DNA of 29,384 nt, from positions 1-29,384 of the IMG/VR virus record IMGVR_UViG_3300046791_000119, one strand, 5' to 3'. The translations under genes and the position numbers were made by a program. Each line of letters begins with the position of its first letter. Position 1 is the first letter of the stretch. This DNA is from a virus. A model generated the notes under the pieces. It was given only the letters and a program-made list of their open reading frames with translations, was not told the DNA's origin and searched no databases. Of this stretch, positions 22,648 through 29,384 are shown in pieces.

Positions 22648-23247
22648 TTAGGCCATGCCCAATCGGACGCGGTGAGTCTCCAATAGATTAGTCCAGGCCT
22701 TCGAGGTGAACGCGGTTAATCCTATGCTGATTGTTGCGCGGGTGTCGAAAGCGTCGCCGACGCCGAGCAATACCGCGTGACGAATATCGTCGGGAACGGC
22801 CAGCGTCGGCGGCGAGCTCTGCGACAAGTATCCGGCCCGGTAGCGCACGCGCACGGCGTTAATGCCGTCAAACGTCGCCGGCCAGGCGCCGTCGGGCAAA
22901 ATCCAACCGTAACCGTCCACGGTTTCCGCATCGACGGTGTAGGCGGTGTCCGGCAATATGGTTTCGTCGCCGATCGTATTGTCATAGGCGACGCTGGTAA
23001 CCGCGATCAGCGGTGGCTTCGGCACGCGCAATTCGTTTGGCGGGAAGGTATCAAGCGACAATTCCCACGTTTGATCGACCAGCGCGCGGCCGAGCCAGTT
23101 TTCCACCTCATTGGTCGCCGCGCCGATATAGCGGGTAATCAATGCGTCATAGTCGGCGACGTTGACGTTGCAATGCGCCTTGGCCTCGGCCAGCGTCACC
23201 GGCGACGTCACCGGCGGGGTTATGAGTTTAAGCCCCATCTTTGCCAT
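22648..23247 (-). CDS. Head-tail connector protein (HK97 gp6-like), 199 aa
   Basis: The beginning '[45 protein letters not shown]' is the signature of the phage gp6/phiE125 gp8-type connector family. There 'L.eaK.hl.i...d.D..i...i.aA...ve..tgr.l' forms the N-terminal helices. The part that follows, up to '[14 protein letters not shown]' and '[19 protein letters not shown]', completes the family pattern. It docks under the portal as the ring of adaptor subunits. It overlaps the collagen-like gene by 20 bases; ATG 23238 (three codons in) is an alternative start. Confidence 0.85.
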   Translation of the reverse strand: MAKMGLKLITPPVTSPVTLAEAKAHCNVNVADYDALITRYIGAATNEVENWLGRALVDQTWELSLDTFPPNELRVPKPPLIAVTSVAYDNTIGDETILPDTAYTVDAETVDGYGWILPDGAWPATFDGINAVRVRYRAGYLSQSSPPTLAVPDDIRHAVLLGVGDAFDTRATISIGLTAFTSKAWTNLLETHRVRLGMA

Positions 23248-23911
23248 CCCGGCCGCGCTTGCACGCTAACAGCCAATCGTCATTTCCATCTACGCCGGAC
23301 GGTTTCTTATTGGTATCGCGTTGCGCGTACCAGGTAGAGCCGGCAAACGTAACGCTATCGCCGGCGAGGTAAGCGCCGTCTTTCCATATCCCCAGGTGTT
23401 GCGGGAACGGGAAAACAAGCGCCTTGCGCTCGAGCCGATCGCCGGCGCCCCAGGTGATCGTGATTGTTTTTCGTTTGTCCCATTCGACGTTGAACTGCTC
23501 GAGCCCGAGGCCGTCTTTACCGTCGCGGCCAGGCGCGCCGGCGGAAGCGGGCAAGCCGTCGCGGCCGGGCGTGCCGGCCTCGCCTTTAATTGATTTTCCT
23601 TCCGGCCCGATCGGCCCTATAGGTCCGGCCGGACCTATAGGGCCGGGCTCGCCTTGTATCGCTTTGCCTTCCGGTCCTGTTGGCCCCATTGGGCCCGGTG
23701 GTCCGACGCTGCCGGGCTCGCCCTTGTCGCCTGGCGGGCCGATCGGTCCTGGCGCGCCGGCGGCGCCTACCTCGCCTTTCTCGCCGCGTTCCGGTTGTCG
23801 CGCCTCGAGCGCCTTTATGCGATCCAATAGCGGTTGAATCTCGCGGTCCATGTATTGCTTAACCGCGGTGACAACCTCGCGGCCGAATGCCTCGCCGTCA
23901 ATGCCCGGCAT
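23228..23911 (-). CDS. Collagen-like protein with carbohydrate-binding-like C-terminus, 227 aa
   Basis: An N-terminal helix (residues 1-40, '[27 protein letters not shown]') could trimerise the protein. Residues about 43-135 are Gly-X-Y triplets ('[22 protein letters not shown]'-type), expected to form a collagen triple helix. Residues 160-227 end in '[26 protein letters not shown]' and '...[17 protein letters not shown]'. These resemble the CBM5/12-like module found behind collagen stretches in phage proteins. It is probably a surface fibre or receptor-binding decoration on the head or neck. It overlaps the portal end by 14 bases. A 34-bp perfect DNA palindrome lies in the triplet region. 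Confidence 0.85.
   Translation of the reverse strand: MPGIDGEAFGREVVTAVKQYMDREIQPLLDRIKALEARQPERGEKGEVGAAGAPGPIGPPGDKGEPGSVGPPGPMGPTGPEGKAIQGEPGPIGPAGPIGPIGPEGKSIKGEAGTPGRDGLPASAGAPGRDGKDGLGLEQFNVEWDKRKTITITWGAGDRLERKALVFPFPQHLGIWKDGAYLAGDSVTFAGSTWYAQRDTNKKPSGVDGNDDWLLACKRGRDGKDGA
23612..23645. repeat. 34-bp perfect palindrome inside the collagen-like gene
   Basis: The half-site CGGCCCTATAGGTCCGG (23612-23628) is followed directly by its exact reverse complement to 23645, with no spacer. It encodes Gly-Pro-Ile/Gly-Pro-Ala triplets and uses the same codons symmetrically (ATA for Ile on both sides). Transcripts could fold to a strong hairpin and the DNA could extrude as a cruciform. Confidence 0.9.
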
Positions 23912-25292
23912 GGTTCAAGCCTTTATGAATGGCCAACAGCGCCCGCGCCGCTTGCACGGCGTCGATGCTCGGCGGGTTGCCGTCGGCCGGTTGCGCGCCA
24001 GGTCCCTGGCCTTGCGGTCCCTGGCCTGGCGCCGGCGTCGGTTTTATTTCCTGGTTGCTGGCGTTTTCTACCGAAACGTTTTGCTGTTGCGTAAGCACCG
24101 TATCGCAACCGGGTTTTGGCCCGTAGCCAAGTTTTTTGCGCGCCTCATTGGCGGTAATGATTCCCTTGATGGCGTTTTGCAGCGTGGTGACCAGGCTCGC
24201 GGTATCCATACGCAGCAAGTCGTCTAGTTCGAACTGCACCGAGTAGCCGGCGTCTACCAGGCCGAGGCCGGCGTTCAAACATTTCTCAATTGATTTAATA
24301 TGCACCTGCAAGCATTGGGTAAAGTATTGCGTCGATAGCGCGTCCACGTTGTTATAGGCGGGCGCCGTTCCGGCGTTTATCATATAGGCCGGCACGCCAA
24401 AGGCGCCGGCGATCGTGCTGTCGGTCCATTTTAGTTGTTCTATCAATTGCGAATCCTGCGAGGTCATGCGCAACGGTTTGAACTCGAGGCCGCCGCCGAG
24501 TGCTACCACTTTGCCGGCCTGCAGCGCCCCATAGTTCACTTCCCAATGATCTTTTAGGCGCTTTGCCTGGTCGTCGGAAATGCGCTCGGGCGCCAGCAAC
24601 ATGCCCGACGGCATAGAGGCATTATTAAAAAATACCGTGCTGTTATTCTGAATTTTCTTGCCCATGCCGGCGGTGAGGCCGGCGGCGTGTAGCGGCGAGA
24701 GGCCGCACAACGGATGGTAAAGCGTGTTCCAGCGATCGTGAATCACCTCGCTGGCCGGCGCCGCCACAATCGACGTTTGCACCTGGTTCAAATAATCCTG
24801 TTGCAATTCGTAGAACACCGAGCCGTCGGCGTCGGATACCAACGGGCGCACGCGCCACGGATCGAGCACGTAAAGCGCCGTTACCACGTCGCGGTTATCG
24901 CGTTCTTTCAAAACGTAGGTATTGCCGCGGGTTAACTTGGATTCCATCCAACTTTGAAAAAACTGCAGCGAGTTTTGAAAGTGATTGGGAGTCCTTAACA
25001 CCGGAGAGAACGCCGGCGAGTCGGCTTCTTCGTCAACGTCGCCGGACTCGCGCAACAATTTCAATTCGAGCTTGGCAATGTCCGAGGCGATAATATTGAT
25101 ACAGCGCAACACCGCCCAATAGCTAAAGCAATCCTCGGCGGCCAATCCGGTATTGGTTTGCCAGGCGCCGGTGAATGGTTCATGGATCGTTTGCGTTAAT
25201 GGAAACCAGCCGCCGCGGCCGGCGTCCACCGTCTGCAGCGCCTTTGATTGTTGCGCCGGCGGCCGAGTAATATCAAAACCGAATAACCTCAT
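23898..25292 (-). CDS. HK97-family portal protein, 464 aa
   Basis: Features of the HK97 portal family appear in order. '[26 protein letters not shown]' is the first helix and wing region. '[26 protein letters not shown]' and '[24 protein letters not shown]' follow (the 'H....s....GlSpl..a' motif). 'FGVPAYMIN' and the long helix near '[31 protein letters not shown]' complete it. Twelve copies form the ring at one head vertex through which DNA enters and leaves. ATG 25292 overlaps the previous stop (ATGA). The C-terminus is Gln/Pro-rich and variable. It lies downstream of the capsid gene, not upstream as in most HK97-like phages. Confidence 0.95.
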   Translation of the reverse strand: MRLFGFDITRPPAQQSKALQTVDAGRGGWFPLTQTIHEPFTGAWQTNTGLAAEDCFSYWAVLRCINIIASDIAKLELKLLRESGDVDEEADSPAFSPVLRTPNHFQNSLQFFQSWMESKLTRGNTYVLKERDNRDVVTALYVLDPWRVRPLVSDADGSVFYELQQDYLNQVQTSIVAAPASEVIHDRWNTLYHPLCGLSPLHAAGLTAGMGKKIQNNSTVFFNNASMPSGMLLAPERISDDQAKRLKDHWEVNYGALQAGKVVALGGGLEFKPLRMTSQDSQLIEQLKWTDSTIAGAFGVPAYMINAGTAPAYNNVDALSTQYFTQCLQVHIKSIEKCLNAGLGLVDAGYSVQFELDDLLRMDTASLVTTLQNAIKGIITANEARKKLGYGPKPGCDTVLTQQQNVSVENASNQEIKPTPAPGQGPQGQGPGAQPADGNPPSIDAVQAARALLAIHKGLNHAGH

Positions 25293-25534
25293 TCGCCAAC
25301 CGCCTTGCGCAACCGCGCCAGGCCCCACCGCTTGTCGGCGTGCTTATTGGTTTTCGTTTCATAGAGTTGCCGTAAGGAATCCATTTCTTCGTCGGTTTCA
25401 TCCTCGCGCGCCTTGCGCGCGTTCAACGTCATGGCCAGCCAGTAGGCGTCGGTTTCGCTTGTTTCGTATAGCTGGCCGGCCCGCATTCGGCGCGTGCCGT
25501 ATTCGTGGTCACGCAACGCAATCATTTTGGCCAT
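25289..25534 (-). CDS. Small head-region protein, 81 aa
   Basis: ATG 25534 has AAAGGAGG six bases upstream, which sets the start; the longer frame extends into the intergenic terminator-like region and is not coding. The N-terminal 'MIALRDHEYGTRRMRAGQLYETSETDAYWLAMTLNARKARE' follows the K.RAL.D..Y..R....G..ye....dA..L...g.A pattern. That is found in small phage proteins next to capsid genes (DUF7302-like). The C-terminal half is charged and helical. Its function in head assembly is unknown. It ends overlapping the portal start. Confidence 0.75.
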   Translation of the reverse strand: MAKMIALRDHEYGTRRMRAGQLYETSETDAYWLAMTLNARKAREDETDEEMDSLRQLYETKTNKHADKRWGLARLRKAVGE

Positions 25535-25554
25535 GCCGGTCCTCCTTTGGCAAA

Positions 25555-25600
25555 CGGCGCCCGCCGCCGGTCCTGGTAAGCGTCGGGCGCCGCCTTTTTT
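25555..25600 (+). terminator. Rho-independent terminator, plus-strand orientation
   Basis: A 9-bp stem CGGCGCCCG/CGGGCGCCG (25555-25563 with 25584-25592) closes a 20-base loop. It is followed two bases later by six T (25595-25600). This is the classical form on the plus strand, antisense to the late operon. On the minus strand there is no U-run after the hairpin. Confidence 0.65.
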
Positions 25601-25640
25601 CCACGCCGGGGGTCTGCGCGCCTGGCGTGGAATCCTTTTT
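25599..25640 (+). terminator. Second hairpin with T-run behind the capsid stop
   Basis: Arms TTCCACGCC (25599-25607) and GGCGTGGAA (25624-25632) form a perfect 9-bp stem with a 16-base loop, followed on the plus strand by TCC and TTTTT (25636-25640). The capsid stop codon (minus strand) lies in that T-run. As a minus-strand RNA the stem is followed by A-residues, so here it may protect or process late mRNA rather than end it. Confidence 0.6.
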
Positions 25641-27600
25641 AGATCGAGGCGCCGTCCGGCGAGGATGCCGTATTGCCCCAACCGACGGACGAAGCATAGG
25701 CGCAAGAATTCAAGCCGCGCCGGCGTGCCCAATTGATGAAACGCTCGGAACGGATTGCCACGCTGTTGGTCTGGAACATGGAAACAACGCTTACGCCGAC
25801 GGGTTGCGACGGTGACGACGTATCGCCGATAACCATTGTCGGCGCGTTGTCCATTGACAGCGAAGCCTCGCGGCTGGCCGCAACGTTAAACCCGCCGTCG
25901 TCGGCCAGGTAGATTTCCGAGGCCGCCACCAGCGCCGCAATGCCGAGTGGAACGAATTGCGAGGCGATCACCGGGAACCCCAACAGCGTACCGCCGGTCG
26001 GCGTGATGTCGGGGAAGTCGCGCACGCCGAGCGTTGACACCTGCAGCGACAAGGCCGTGCTCATTGATTGCCGCATGATCCAAACCAGGGAATCGAGTGG
26101 CACCTTGGCGGCGATAAAGTAACCTATCAACGCCTTTAGATCGCCCATGATTTCCTGCGAGGTAACGGCGCCGGAAGCAAACGTATTGGTAACGCCGTTT
26201 AGGATGCTGGCCGGCCGTTGTTCGACAACCGCCGTCACCGTCGGGTCGATAAAGTCGGTATCGAGTCGCGCTTGCAAAGCCTCGGCCAACAGGTTGCGAA
26301 CCAGCACCTCGGCCGACGGCGTGCTAAAGCGAATCAATTCTTCCGACAACACCGCGATCGCCGCTACCTTATTCCAAGTTAGCGTCGTGGACGTGAAGCC
26401 GAAACTTGTTAGCGGTTTGGCCGAACCTTCGCCTACCCAGTAGCCTTGTCCCGGCAACGTCGATTCTTTGATAATGACGTTGAACGGAATCCGCCGCAGT
26501 GCCGGAATCCCATTGGTGCCGAATTTGCCGACGATGGTTGTTTCGCGCAAATACTCGATAAAGTCGGCGGTGTAGTTGACCGGCGTAACCAGGTTGCCGC
26601 CCCAGGTTGCGTCGATGGTGATGCCGCCGGCGACAACCGCCTTAAACTCGGCGTGGAGTTTTTCGTCGCCAGGATAGCGTTGCTTGGCAAGTTGGCCGGC
26701 ACGATAGGGGTCATAGTTGGCTTGGTGCAAACACATCACCTTGCGGGCGAAGCCCTGGCCCTTCACTTCCTGAACCGCAACCTCGGCGGGAACGGTCGGC
26801 CGTGGCCGTGGCGCCGGCGCTGGATCGACGGGCCGCGCGGTTGAAAGCGAAGATTCCAACAGCCGCAGGTTTTTGAGTTTCTTGTTGGCGTTGGTTATGT
26901 CGGCCTGCAGCGTTTCGATTTCCGCGGTTTCGCTGTCCTCGAGTCCTTCGCCGCTGTCGTCTTTGGTCATAAGCGCCTTCAGGCGCTCGGCCGCGTCGGC
27001 GCGTTTGTCCTCTTGCGCCGTGATCTGTTGGCTAAAGTCTTGCATCGTCTTGCCCTTCTTTGGTGATCCCGCGGCGCCGGGGGTAAATGATGGCGAACGC
27101 CGTTGGCCAGGCGCGGCCGACGTTTGCCGATCGAAACTCTTAATGTTCGTGATGGTGGCTTGCGCGTTGGCCGGGATCGTTACCAGCGAGAGTTCGAACC
27201 ACTCCCAGGCCTTGATACGCCAACCGCCATTTTTGAGAACGTCTTTATCGGTGGTCTTGAAGCCGATGGAAACGCCGCGCACGACGCCGGCCTTTACCAT
27301 CTGCCATACTTTGTCGGTTAGGTTTTTGAACTCGCCGAGCTCGCTTTCGCTTTTGATGCGCGCGCGGAACGGAATGCCGTCGGCCTTGGCCTCGGCAAAT
27401 TCGACCAGGCCGACGGGTTCGTCGGCGCGGTGTTGCCATAGTAGTGGCAACGGCAGGGAAAACTTCGCCCCCAAGGGCTCGACTATATCGTTAACGCGGT
27501 CGCTGGCCGGCGTGCTGGCTATGCCTTCTATGATCCGTTCGTCGCCGCGCTGCACGATGCTTTTGATGGTGAGCAGCGAATAGGCGCGTTCCCTGTTCAT
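25639..27600 (-). CDS. Fused prohead protease - major capsid protein, 653 aa
   Basis: Residues 1-160 form an HK97-type S78 prohead protease. 'RIIEGIASTPASDRVNDIV' begins the fold, the catalytic His is H57 in 'LLWQHRADEPVG', the Ser is S111 in 'RGVSIGFKT', and 'WEWFELSLVTIPANAQA' is the end of the domain. A linker with 'GSPKKGKTMQDFSQQI' follows. Residues about 186-280 form a scaffolding-like charged helix ('EDKRADAAERLKALM'), and residues 290-653 are the HK97-fold capsid ('GGNLVTPVNYTADFIEYL', 'FTSTTLTWNKVAAIAVLSEELI'). Protease, scaffold and capsid are normally two genes. The protease would cut itself and the scaffold away. An internal ATG (residue 186, 27045) behind GAAGGG could also start a separate capsid. 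Confidence 0.9.
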   Translation of the reverse strand: MNRERAYSLLTIKSIVQRGDERIIEGIASTPASDRVNDIVEPLGAKFSLPLPLLWQHRADEPVGLVEFAEAKADGIPFRARIKSESELGEFKNLTDKVWQMVKAGVVRGVSIGFKTTDKDVLKNGGWRIKAWEWFELSLVTIPANAQATITNIKSFDRQTSAAPGQRRSPSFTPGAAGSPKKGKTMQDFSQQITAQEDKRADAAERLKALMTKDDSGEGLEDSETAEIETLQADITNANKKLKNLRLLESSLSTARPVDPAPAPRPRPTVPAEVAVQEVKGQGFARKVMCLHQANYDPYRAGQLAKQRYPGDEKLHAEFKAVVAGGITIDATWGGNLVTPVNYTADFIEYLRETTIVGKFGTNGIPALRRIPFNVIIKESTLPGQGYWVGEGSAKPLTSFGFTSTTLTWNKVAAIAVLSEELIRFSTPSAEVLVRNLLAEALQARLDTDFIDPTVTAVVEQRPASILNGVTNTFASGAVTSQEIMGDLKALIGYFIAAKVPLDSLVWIMRQSMSTALSLQVSTLGVRDFPDITPTGGTLLGFPVIASQFVPLGIAALVAASEIYLADDGGFNVAASREASLSMDNAPTMVIGDTSSPSQPVGVSVVSMFQTNSVAIRSERFINWARRRGLNSCAYASSVGWGNTASSPDGASI

Positions 27601-27615
27601 AAGCCGGCCCGTCCT

Positions 27616-27633
27616 TTTTGACCTAGATCAAAA
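27616..27633. promoter_or_regulatory. FNR/FixK-like palindromic operator
   Basis: TTTTGACCTAGATCAAAA is an 18-bp palindrome with one mismatched pair. Its core TTGACCTAGATCAA (27618-27631) fits TTGA-N6-TCAA, the FNR/FixK box form used in rhizobia. It lies about 37 bases before the 66-aa gene's ATG, with CTATAG (27649-27654) as a possible -10. It also lies in front of the divergent capsid gene. Confidence 0.5.
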
Positions 27634-27661
27634 CATTTCCCGAATCTGCTATAGCGTCGGC

Positions 27662-27862
27662 ATGGTAGATGCCTACCCACGCACCGTGCTGACCGAGTTT
27701 CGCGTTTTGCTCGACGACGTGACGGTTGCCCGGCTTATGGAAATTGCCGACGCCGCGCACGCGCTGCCCGAGGCTATAATCGCCTGTATTGTCCATGACG
27801 TTTGCGAGGATGATTGGCACGCGCACCTGGCCGAGTCTTCCTCTGGCGTTTCGGTGCATTAA
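27662..27862 (+). CDS. Ribbon-helix-helix-like moron protein, 66 aa
   Basis: This is the only rightward gene within the 21-kb leftward late operon. A strand 'FRVLLDD' precedes two helices, 'VTVARLMEIADAAH' and 'LPEAIIACIVHDVCED', the form of ribbon-helix-helix proteins or of a helical dimer. The rest is short and polar, with two acidic groups. Its stop overlaps the terminase stop by three bases in a tail-to-tail arrangement. A promoter-like region with an FNR/FixK-like palindrome precedes it, and no strong Shine-Dalgarno is seen, so the mRNA may be nearly leaderless. An independently transcribed gene in a structural operon is a moron: it may act in the lysogen. The precise role is unknown. 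Confidence 0.65.
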   Translation: MVDAYPRTVLTEFRVLLDDVTVARLMEIADAAHALPEAIIACIVHDVCEDDWHAHLAESSSGVSVH

Positions 27863-29384
27863 ACAAACAATATTTGGTAATCTTTTTCCACCGTTCCCTG
27901 CAGCGTGGCGGTGCCGATCGCCATTAACAGCGCCACCAGGCCGTCAACGTGGCCGCTCGAGCGTTTTTTCGTCACCTTGCGGTTGCCGGCCGGGTCCGTC
28001 TCGATTGCCGCATTGCCTACCTGCCAGCGTAGGATTGGGTGTCCGCCGTGATGGATTCGCTTGTCGATGATGGCGGCCTCGAGCGCCTGTACCGCCGGCG
28101 CCATCGAAACGTAACCTTGCCCGAACTCGACCAGTGGAAACTCGAGCCCCATTTCATCGCAGCGCACCTTGAAGGTTTTTATAAAGGCGCGATCGTAGCC
28201 GACGGCGCGCAAGTTAAACTGCGTCGATATTTCGCCGAGCCGCTGGATAATGGCGGCAAAATTGATAGCGCCGCCGGGCGTGGTTTCCAAGAGCTTGCTA
28301 TCGCGCCAAGTCCGATAGTGGCCGCCTTCCTTGCGGTCGCGGTCTAGCAGGCCCTCGGCCGGGAGCCAGAAGTAAGGCAACACCGCACCGTTGTGCGGCC
28401 AATACAGCGCCAGGGCGCTCATATCGGTGGTTGTCGATAGGTCCAGGCCGGCATAGCAGGCCTTGCCGGCCAGGCCCGCCAGGTCCACCGGCGCCGCGCA
28501 TTCCATCCAAACCGGGTCGCTGATAAATTGGCTACTGGCGTCAATGCGTTGATTTAGCCGCAGGTTTTGAAACTTGGCGCGGAACCCGGTCAAGCGCCGC
28601 GCCTGTACCGCCTGGTTGCGAAACTCGGCCAGGTCTAAAAACTTGCCGAGCGCCTCATTGCAGGCGAACCAGGTTTCCTCGGCGAATATATCGGCGTCGG
28701 CCGGCGCCGTGGCCAATTGCAAATAGAGGCTTTTATCAACGCCTTGCGCCGCTTCGTCGATCAGCACCGAAAGCGGGTGCAAATCATTGGCCGCCTGCGT
28801 GCTGATAATCACGCCCAAGCTTTCGCGCCGTTTTCCCATTGCCGTACGTAGGTTGTCCAACAGGTCGCTATTCGGCGCTTGGGCGAATTCGTCATAAATC
28901 CAAAGCGTCGGCGCCAGGCCATGCGCGCGCCGATCGTCGGCCGACAGGCTCTCAAATATTGAGCCCTCGCCCGGCCCTTTCATCACCTCCAACATTTTTT
29001 GGATGCGGTGAATGTTGATGCGGTCGGCAAAGGCCGGCACGGCGCGTACGATCGCCGCCATTTCGGCAAAAATCAGCGCCGCTTGCAGTTTGTTATAGGC
29101 GCACGAATAAACCTCGCCGCGGAGCTCGGCCTCCGGCCCGCATAAATGGCACAGCGCCAGGCCGGCCAACAGTCCGGTTTTGCCGTTGCCGCGCGGTTCC
29201 GATTTGATGGCAAGGCGGTATTGCCGGCGGCCGTCCTCGGCCAGGGTTCCGTAAATCGCCTCGACAAAGGCGCGCTGTCCCGGCAACAGCACCATTTTAC
29301 TGCCGACTAGGATTCCCTTGGTGATCGGCAGGGACTCGAGGAAAACAATAATCCGTTCGACGCGGCTTAAGTCCCTGGTCGAAT
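27859..29384 (-). CDS. Terminase large subunit, truncated at the window edge
   Basis: The ATPase half has a Walker A-like 'EPRGNGKTGLL' (residues 33-43 counted from the ATG at 29295) and Walker B 'LWIYDEF' (131-137). The coupling element 'LGVIISTQAAN' is at 160-170. The nuclease half has 'CYAGLDLSTTTDMSALAL' with D285 and later 'AVGYDRAFIKTF'. Residues upstream of 29295 remain in frame and include 'RVERIIVFLESLPITKG', typical of the N-terminus, so the true start lies beyond the edge (probably at 157 if the molecule is circular). The enzyme cuts concatemeric DNA and pumps it through the portal. No small terminase gene lies next to it. Confidence 0.95.
   Translation of the reverse strand, partial: STRDLSRVERIIVFLESLPITKGILVGSKMVLLPGQRAFVEAIYGTLAEDGRRQYRLAIKSEPRGNGKTGLLAGLALCHLCGPEAELRGEVYSCAYNKLQAALIFAEMAAIVRAVPAFADRINIHRIQKMLEVMKGPGEGSIFESLSADDRRAHGLAPTLWIYDEFAQAPNSDLLDNLRTAMGKRRESLGVIISTQAANDLHPLSVLIDEAAQGVDKSLYLQLATAPADADIFAEETWFACNEALGKFLDLAEFRNQAVQARRLTGFRAKFQNLRLNQRIDASSQFISDPVWMECAAPVDLAGLAGKACYAGLDLSTTTDMSALALYWPHNGAVLPYFWLPAEGLLDRDRKEGGHYRTWRDSKLLETTPGGAINFAAIIQRLGEISTQFNLRAVGYDRAFIKTFKVRCDEMGLEFPLVEFGQGYVSMAPAVQALEAAIIDKRIHHGGHPILRWQVGNAAIETDPAGNRKVTKKRSSGHVDGLVALLMAIGTATLQGTVEKDYQILFV

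Noticed and set aside
25153-25815. Plus-strand ORF of 220 residues over the portal start and capsid end
   Set aside because: It crosses two hairpins and runs antisense to three well-supported genes; its composition is Arg/Pro/Cys-rich shadow sequence.
26873-27583. Plus-strand ORF of 236 residues opposite the protease-capsid gene
   Set aside because: It is antisense to clear protease and scaffold domains, has Ser-rich shadow composition and no ribosome-binding site.
1-29384. Gene transfer agent rather than phage
   Set aside because: Some tail genes resemble GTA genes, but the regulatory switch, early recombination operon, HNH gene and moron are typical of a phage and absent from known GTA clusters.
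1-29384. Integrase, attachment site, transposase or insertion sequence
   Set aside because: No tyrosine or serine recombinase motif, transposase, or terminal repeats were found in the proteins or flanks read.

Overview
This window is a tailed-phage genome: a small siphovirus with an HK97-type head, or the extracted genome of a prophage. Every recognisable gene is of phage type. There are no host flanks, rRNA or tRNA that I can see. GC-rich codons, a gene-transfer-agent-like tail chaperone, a carph-isopro type repressor-like protein and one FNR/FixK-like site point to an alphaproteobacterial host, probably of the Rhizobiales/Bradyrhizobium kind. That host call is inference.

The sequence may be a complete circular molecule of 29,384 bp. 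A minus-strand ORF starts at 157 and runs off base 1. The large terminase runs off base 29,384 on the same strand. Joining the last base to the first gives one uninterrupted reading frame of about 560 codons, the normal size for a large terminase. If so, I find no integrase, DNA polymerase, helicase, primase or obvious small terminase in the genome.

Layout, left to right. 174-911 (+): zinc-ribbon protein, HNH endonuclease and a small unknown, ending at a strong bidirectional hairpin terminator (969-994) that faces the end of the next operon. 1009-2836 (-): a regulatory or accessory leftward set with a repressor-like HTH protein, a second HTH-like protein and four small proteins, one of them an overlooked 35-aa membrane peptide. 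2837-2928: divergent promoter region with face-to-face -35 boxes. 2929-6632 (+): tightly overlapping early operon beginning with an overlooked 32-aa membrane peptide and ending with a PD-(D/E)XK exonuclease and a single-strand-annealing-type protein, a phage recombination pair.

6616-27600 (-), read right to left: late operon. The order is terminase, then a fused prohead protease-major capsid protein, portal, a collagen-like protein with a carbohydrate-binding-like end, connector, two small proteins, a 1088-residue protein with 28 'ATGQ' repeats, and head closure. A sugar/methyl-transfer cassette follows (MptE/DUF115-like, GT9-like, SAM methyltransferase), then tail completion, gp10-like, tail tube, tail chaperones joined by a canonical -1 slippery site, tape measure, tail tip proteins, an N-acetylmuramoyl-L-alanine amidase, a Cys-rich protein and a holin-like protein. 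A plus-strand 66-aa gene with its own promoter-like region (27662-27862) sits between terminase and capsid like a moron.

The most unusual features are the in-frame closure of the ends, the capsid-before-portal order with a protease fusion, the -1 frameshift site, the repeat protein next to a glycosyl/methyl-transfer cassette, a 34-bp perfect palindrome inside the collagen-like gene, and the FNR/FixK-like site in front of the moron.
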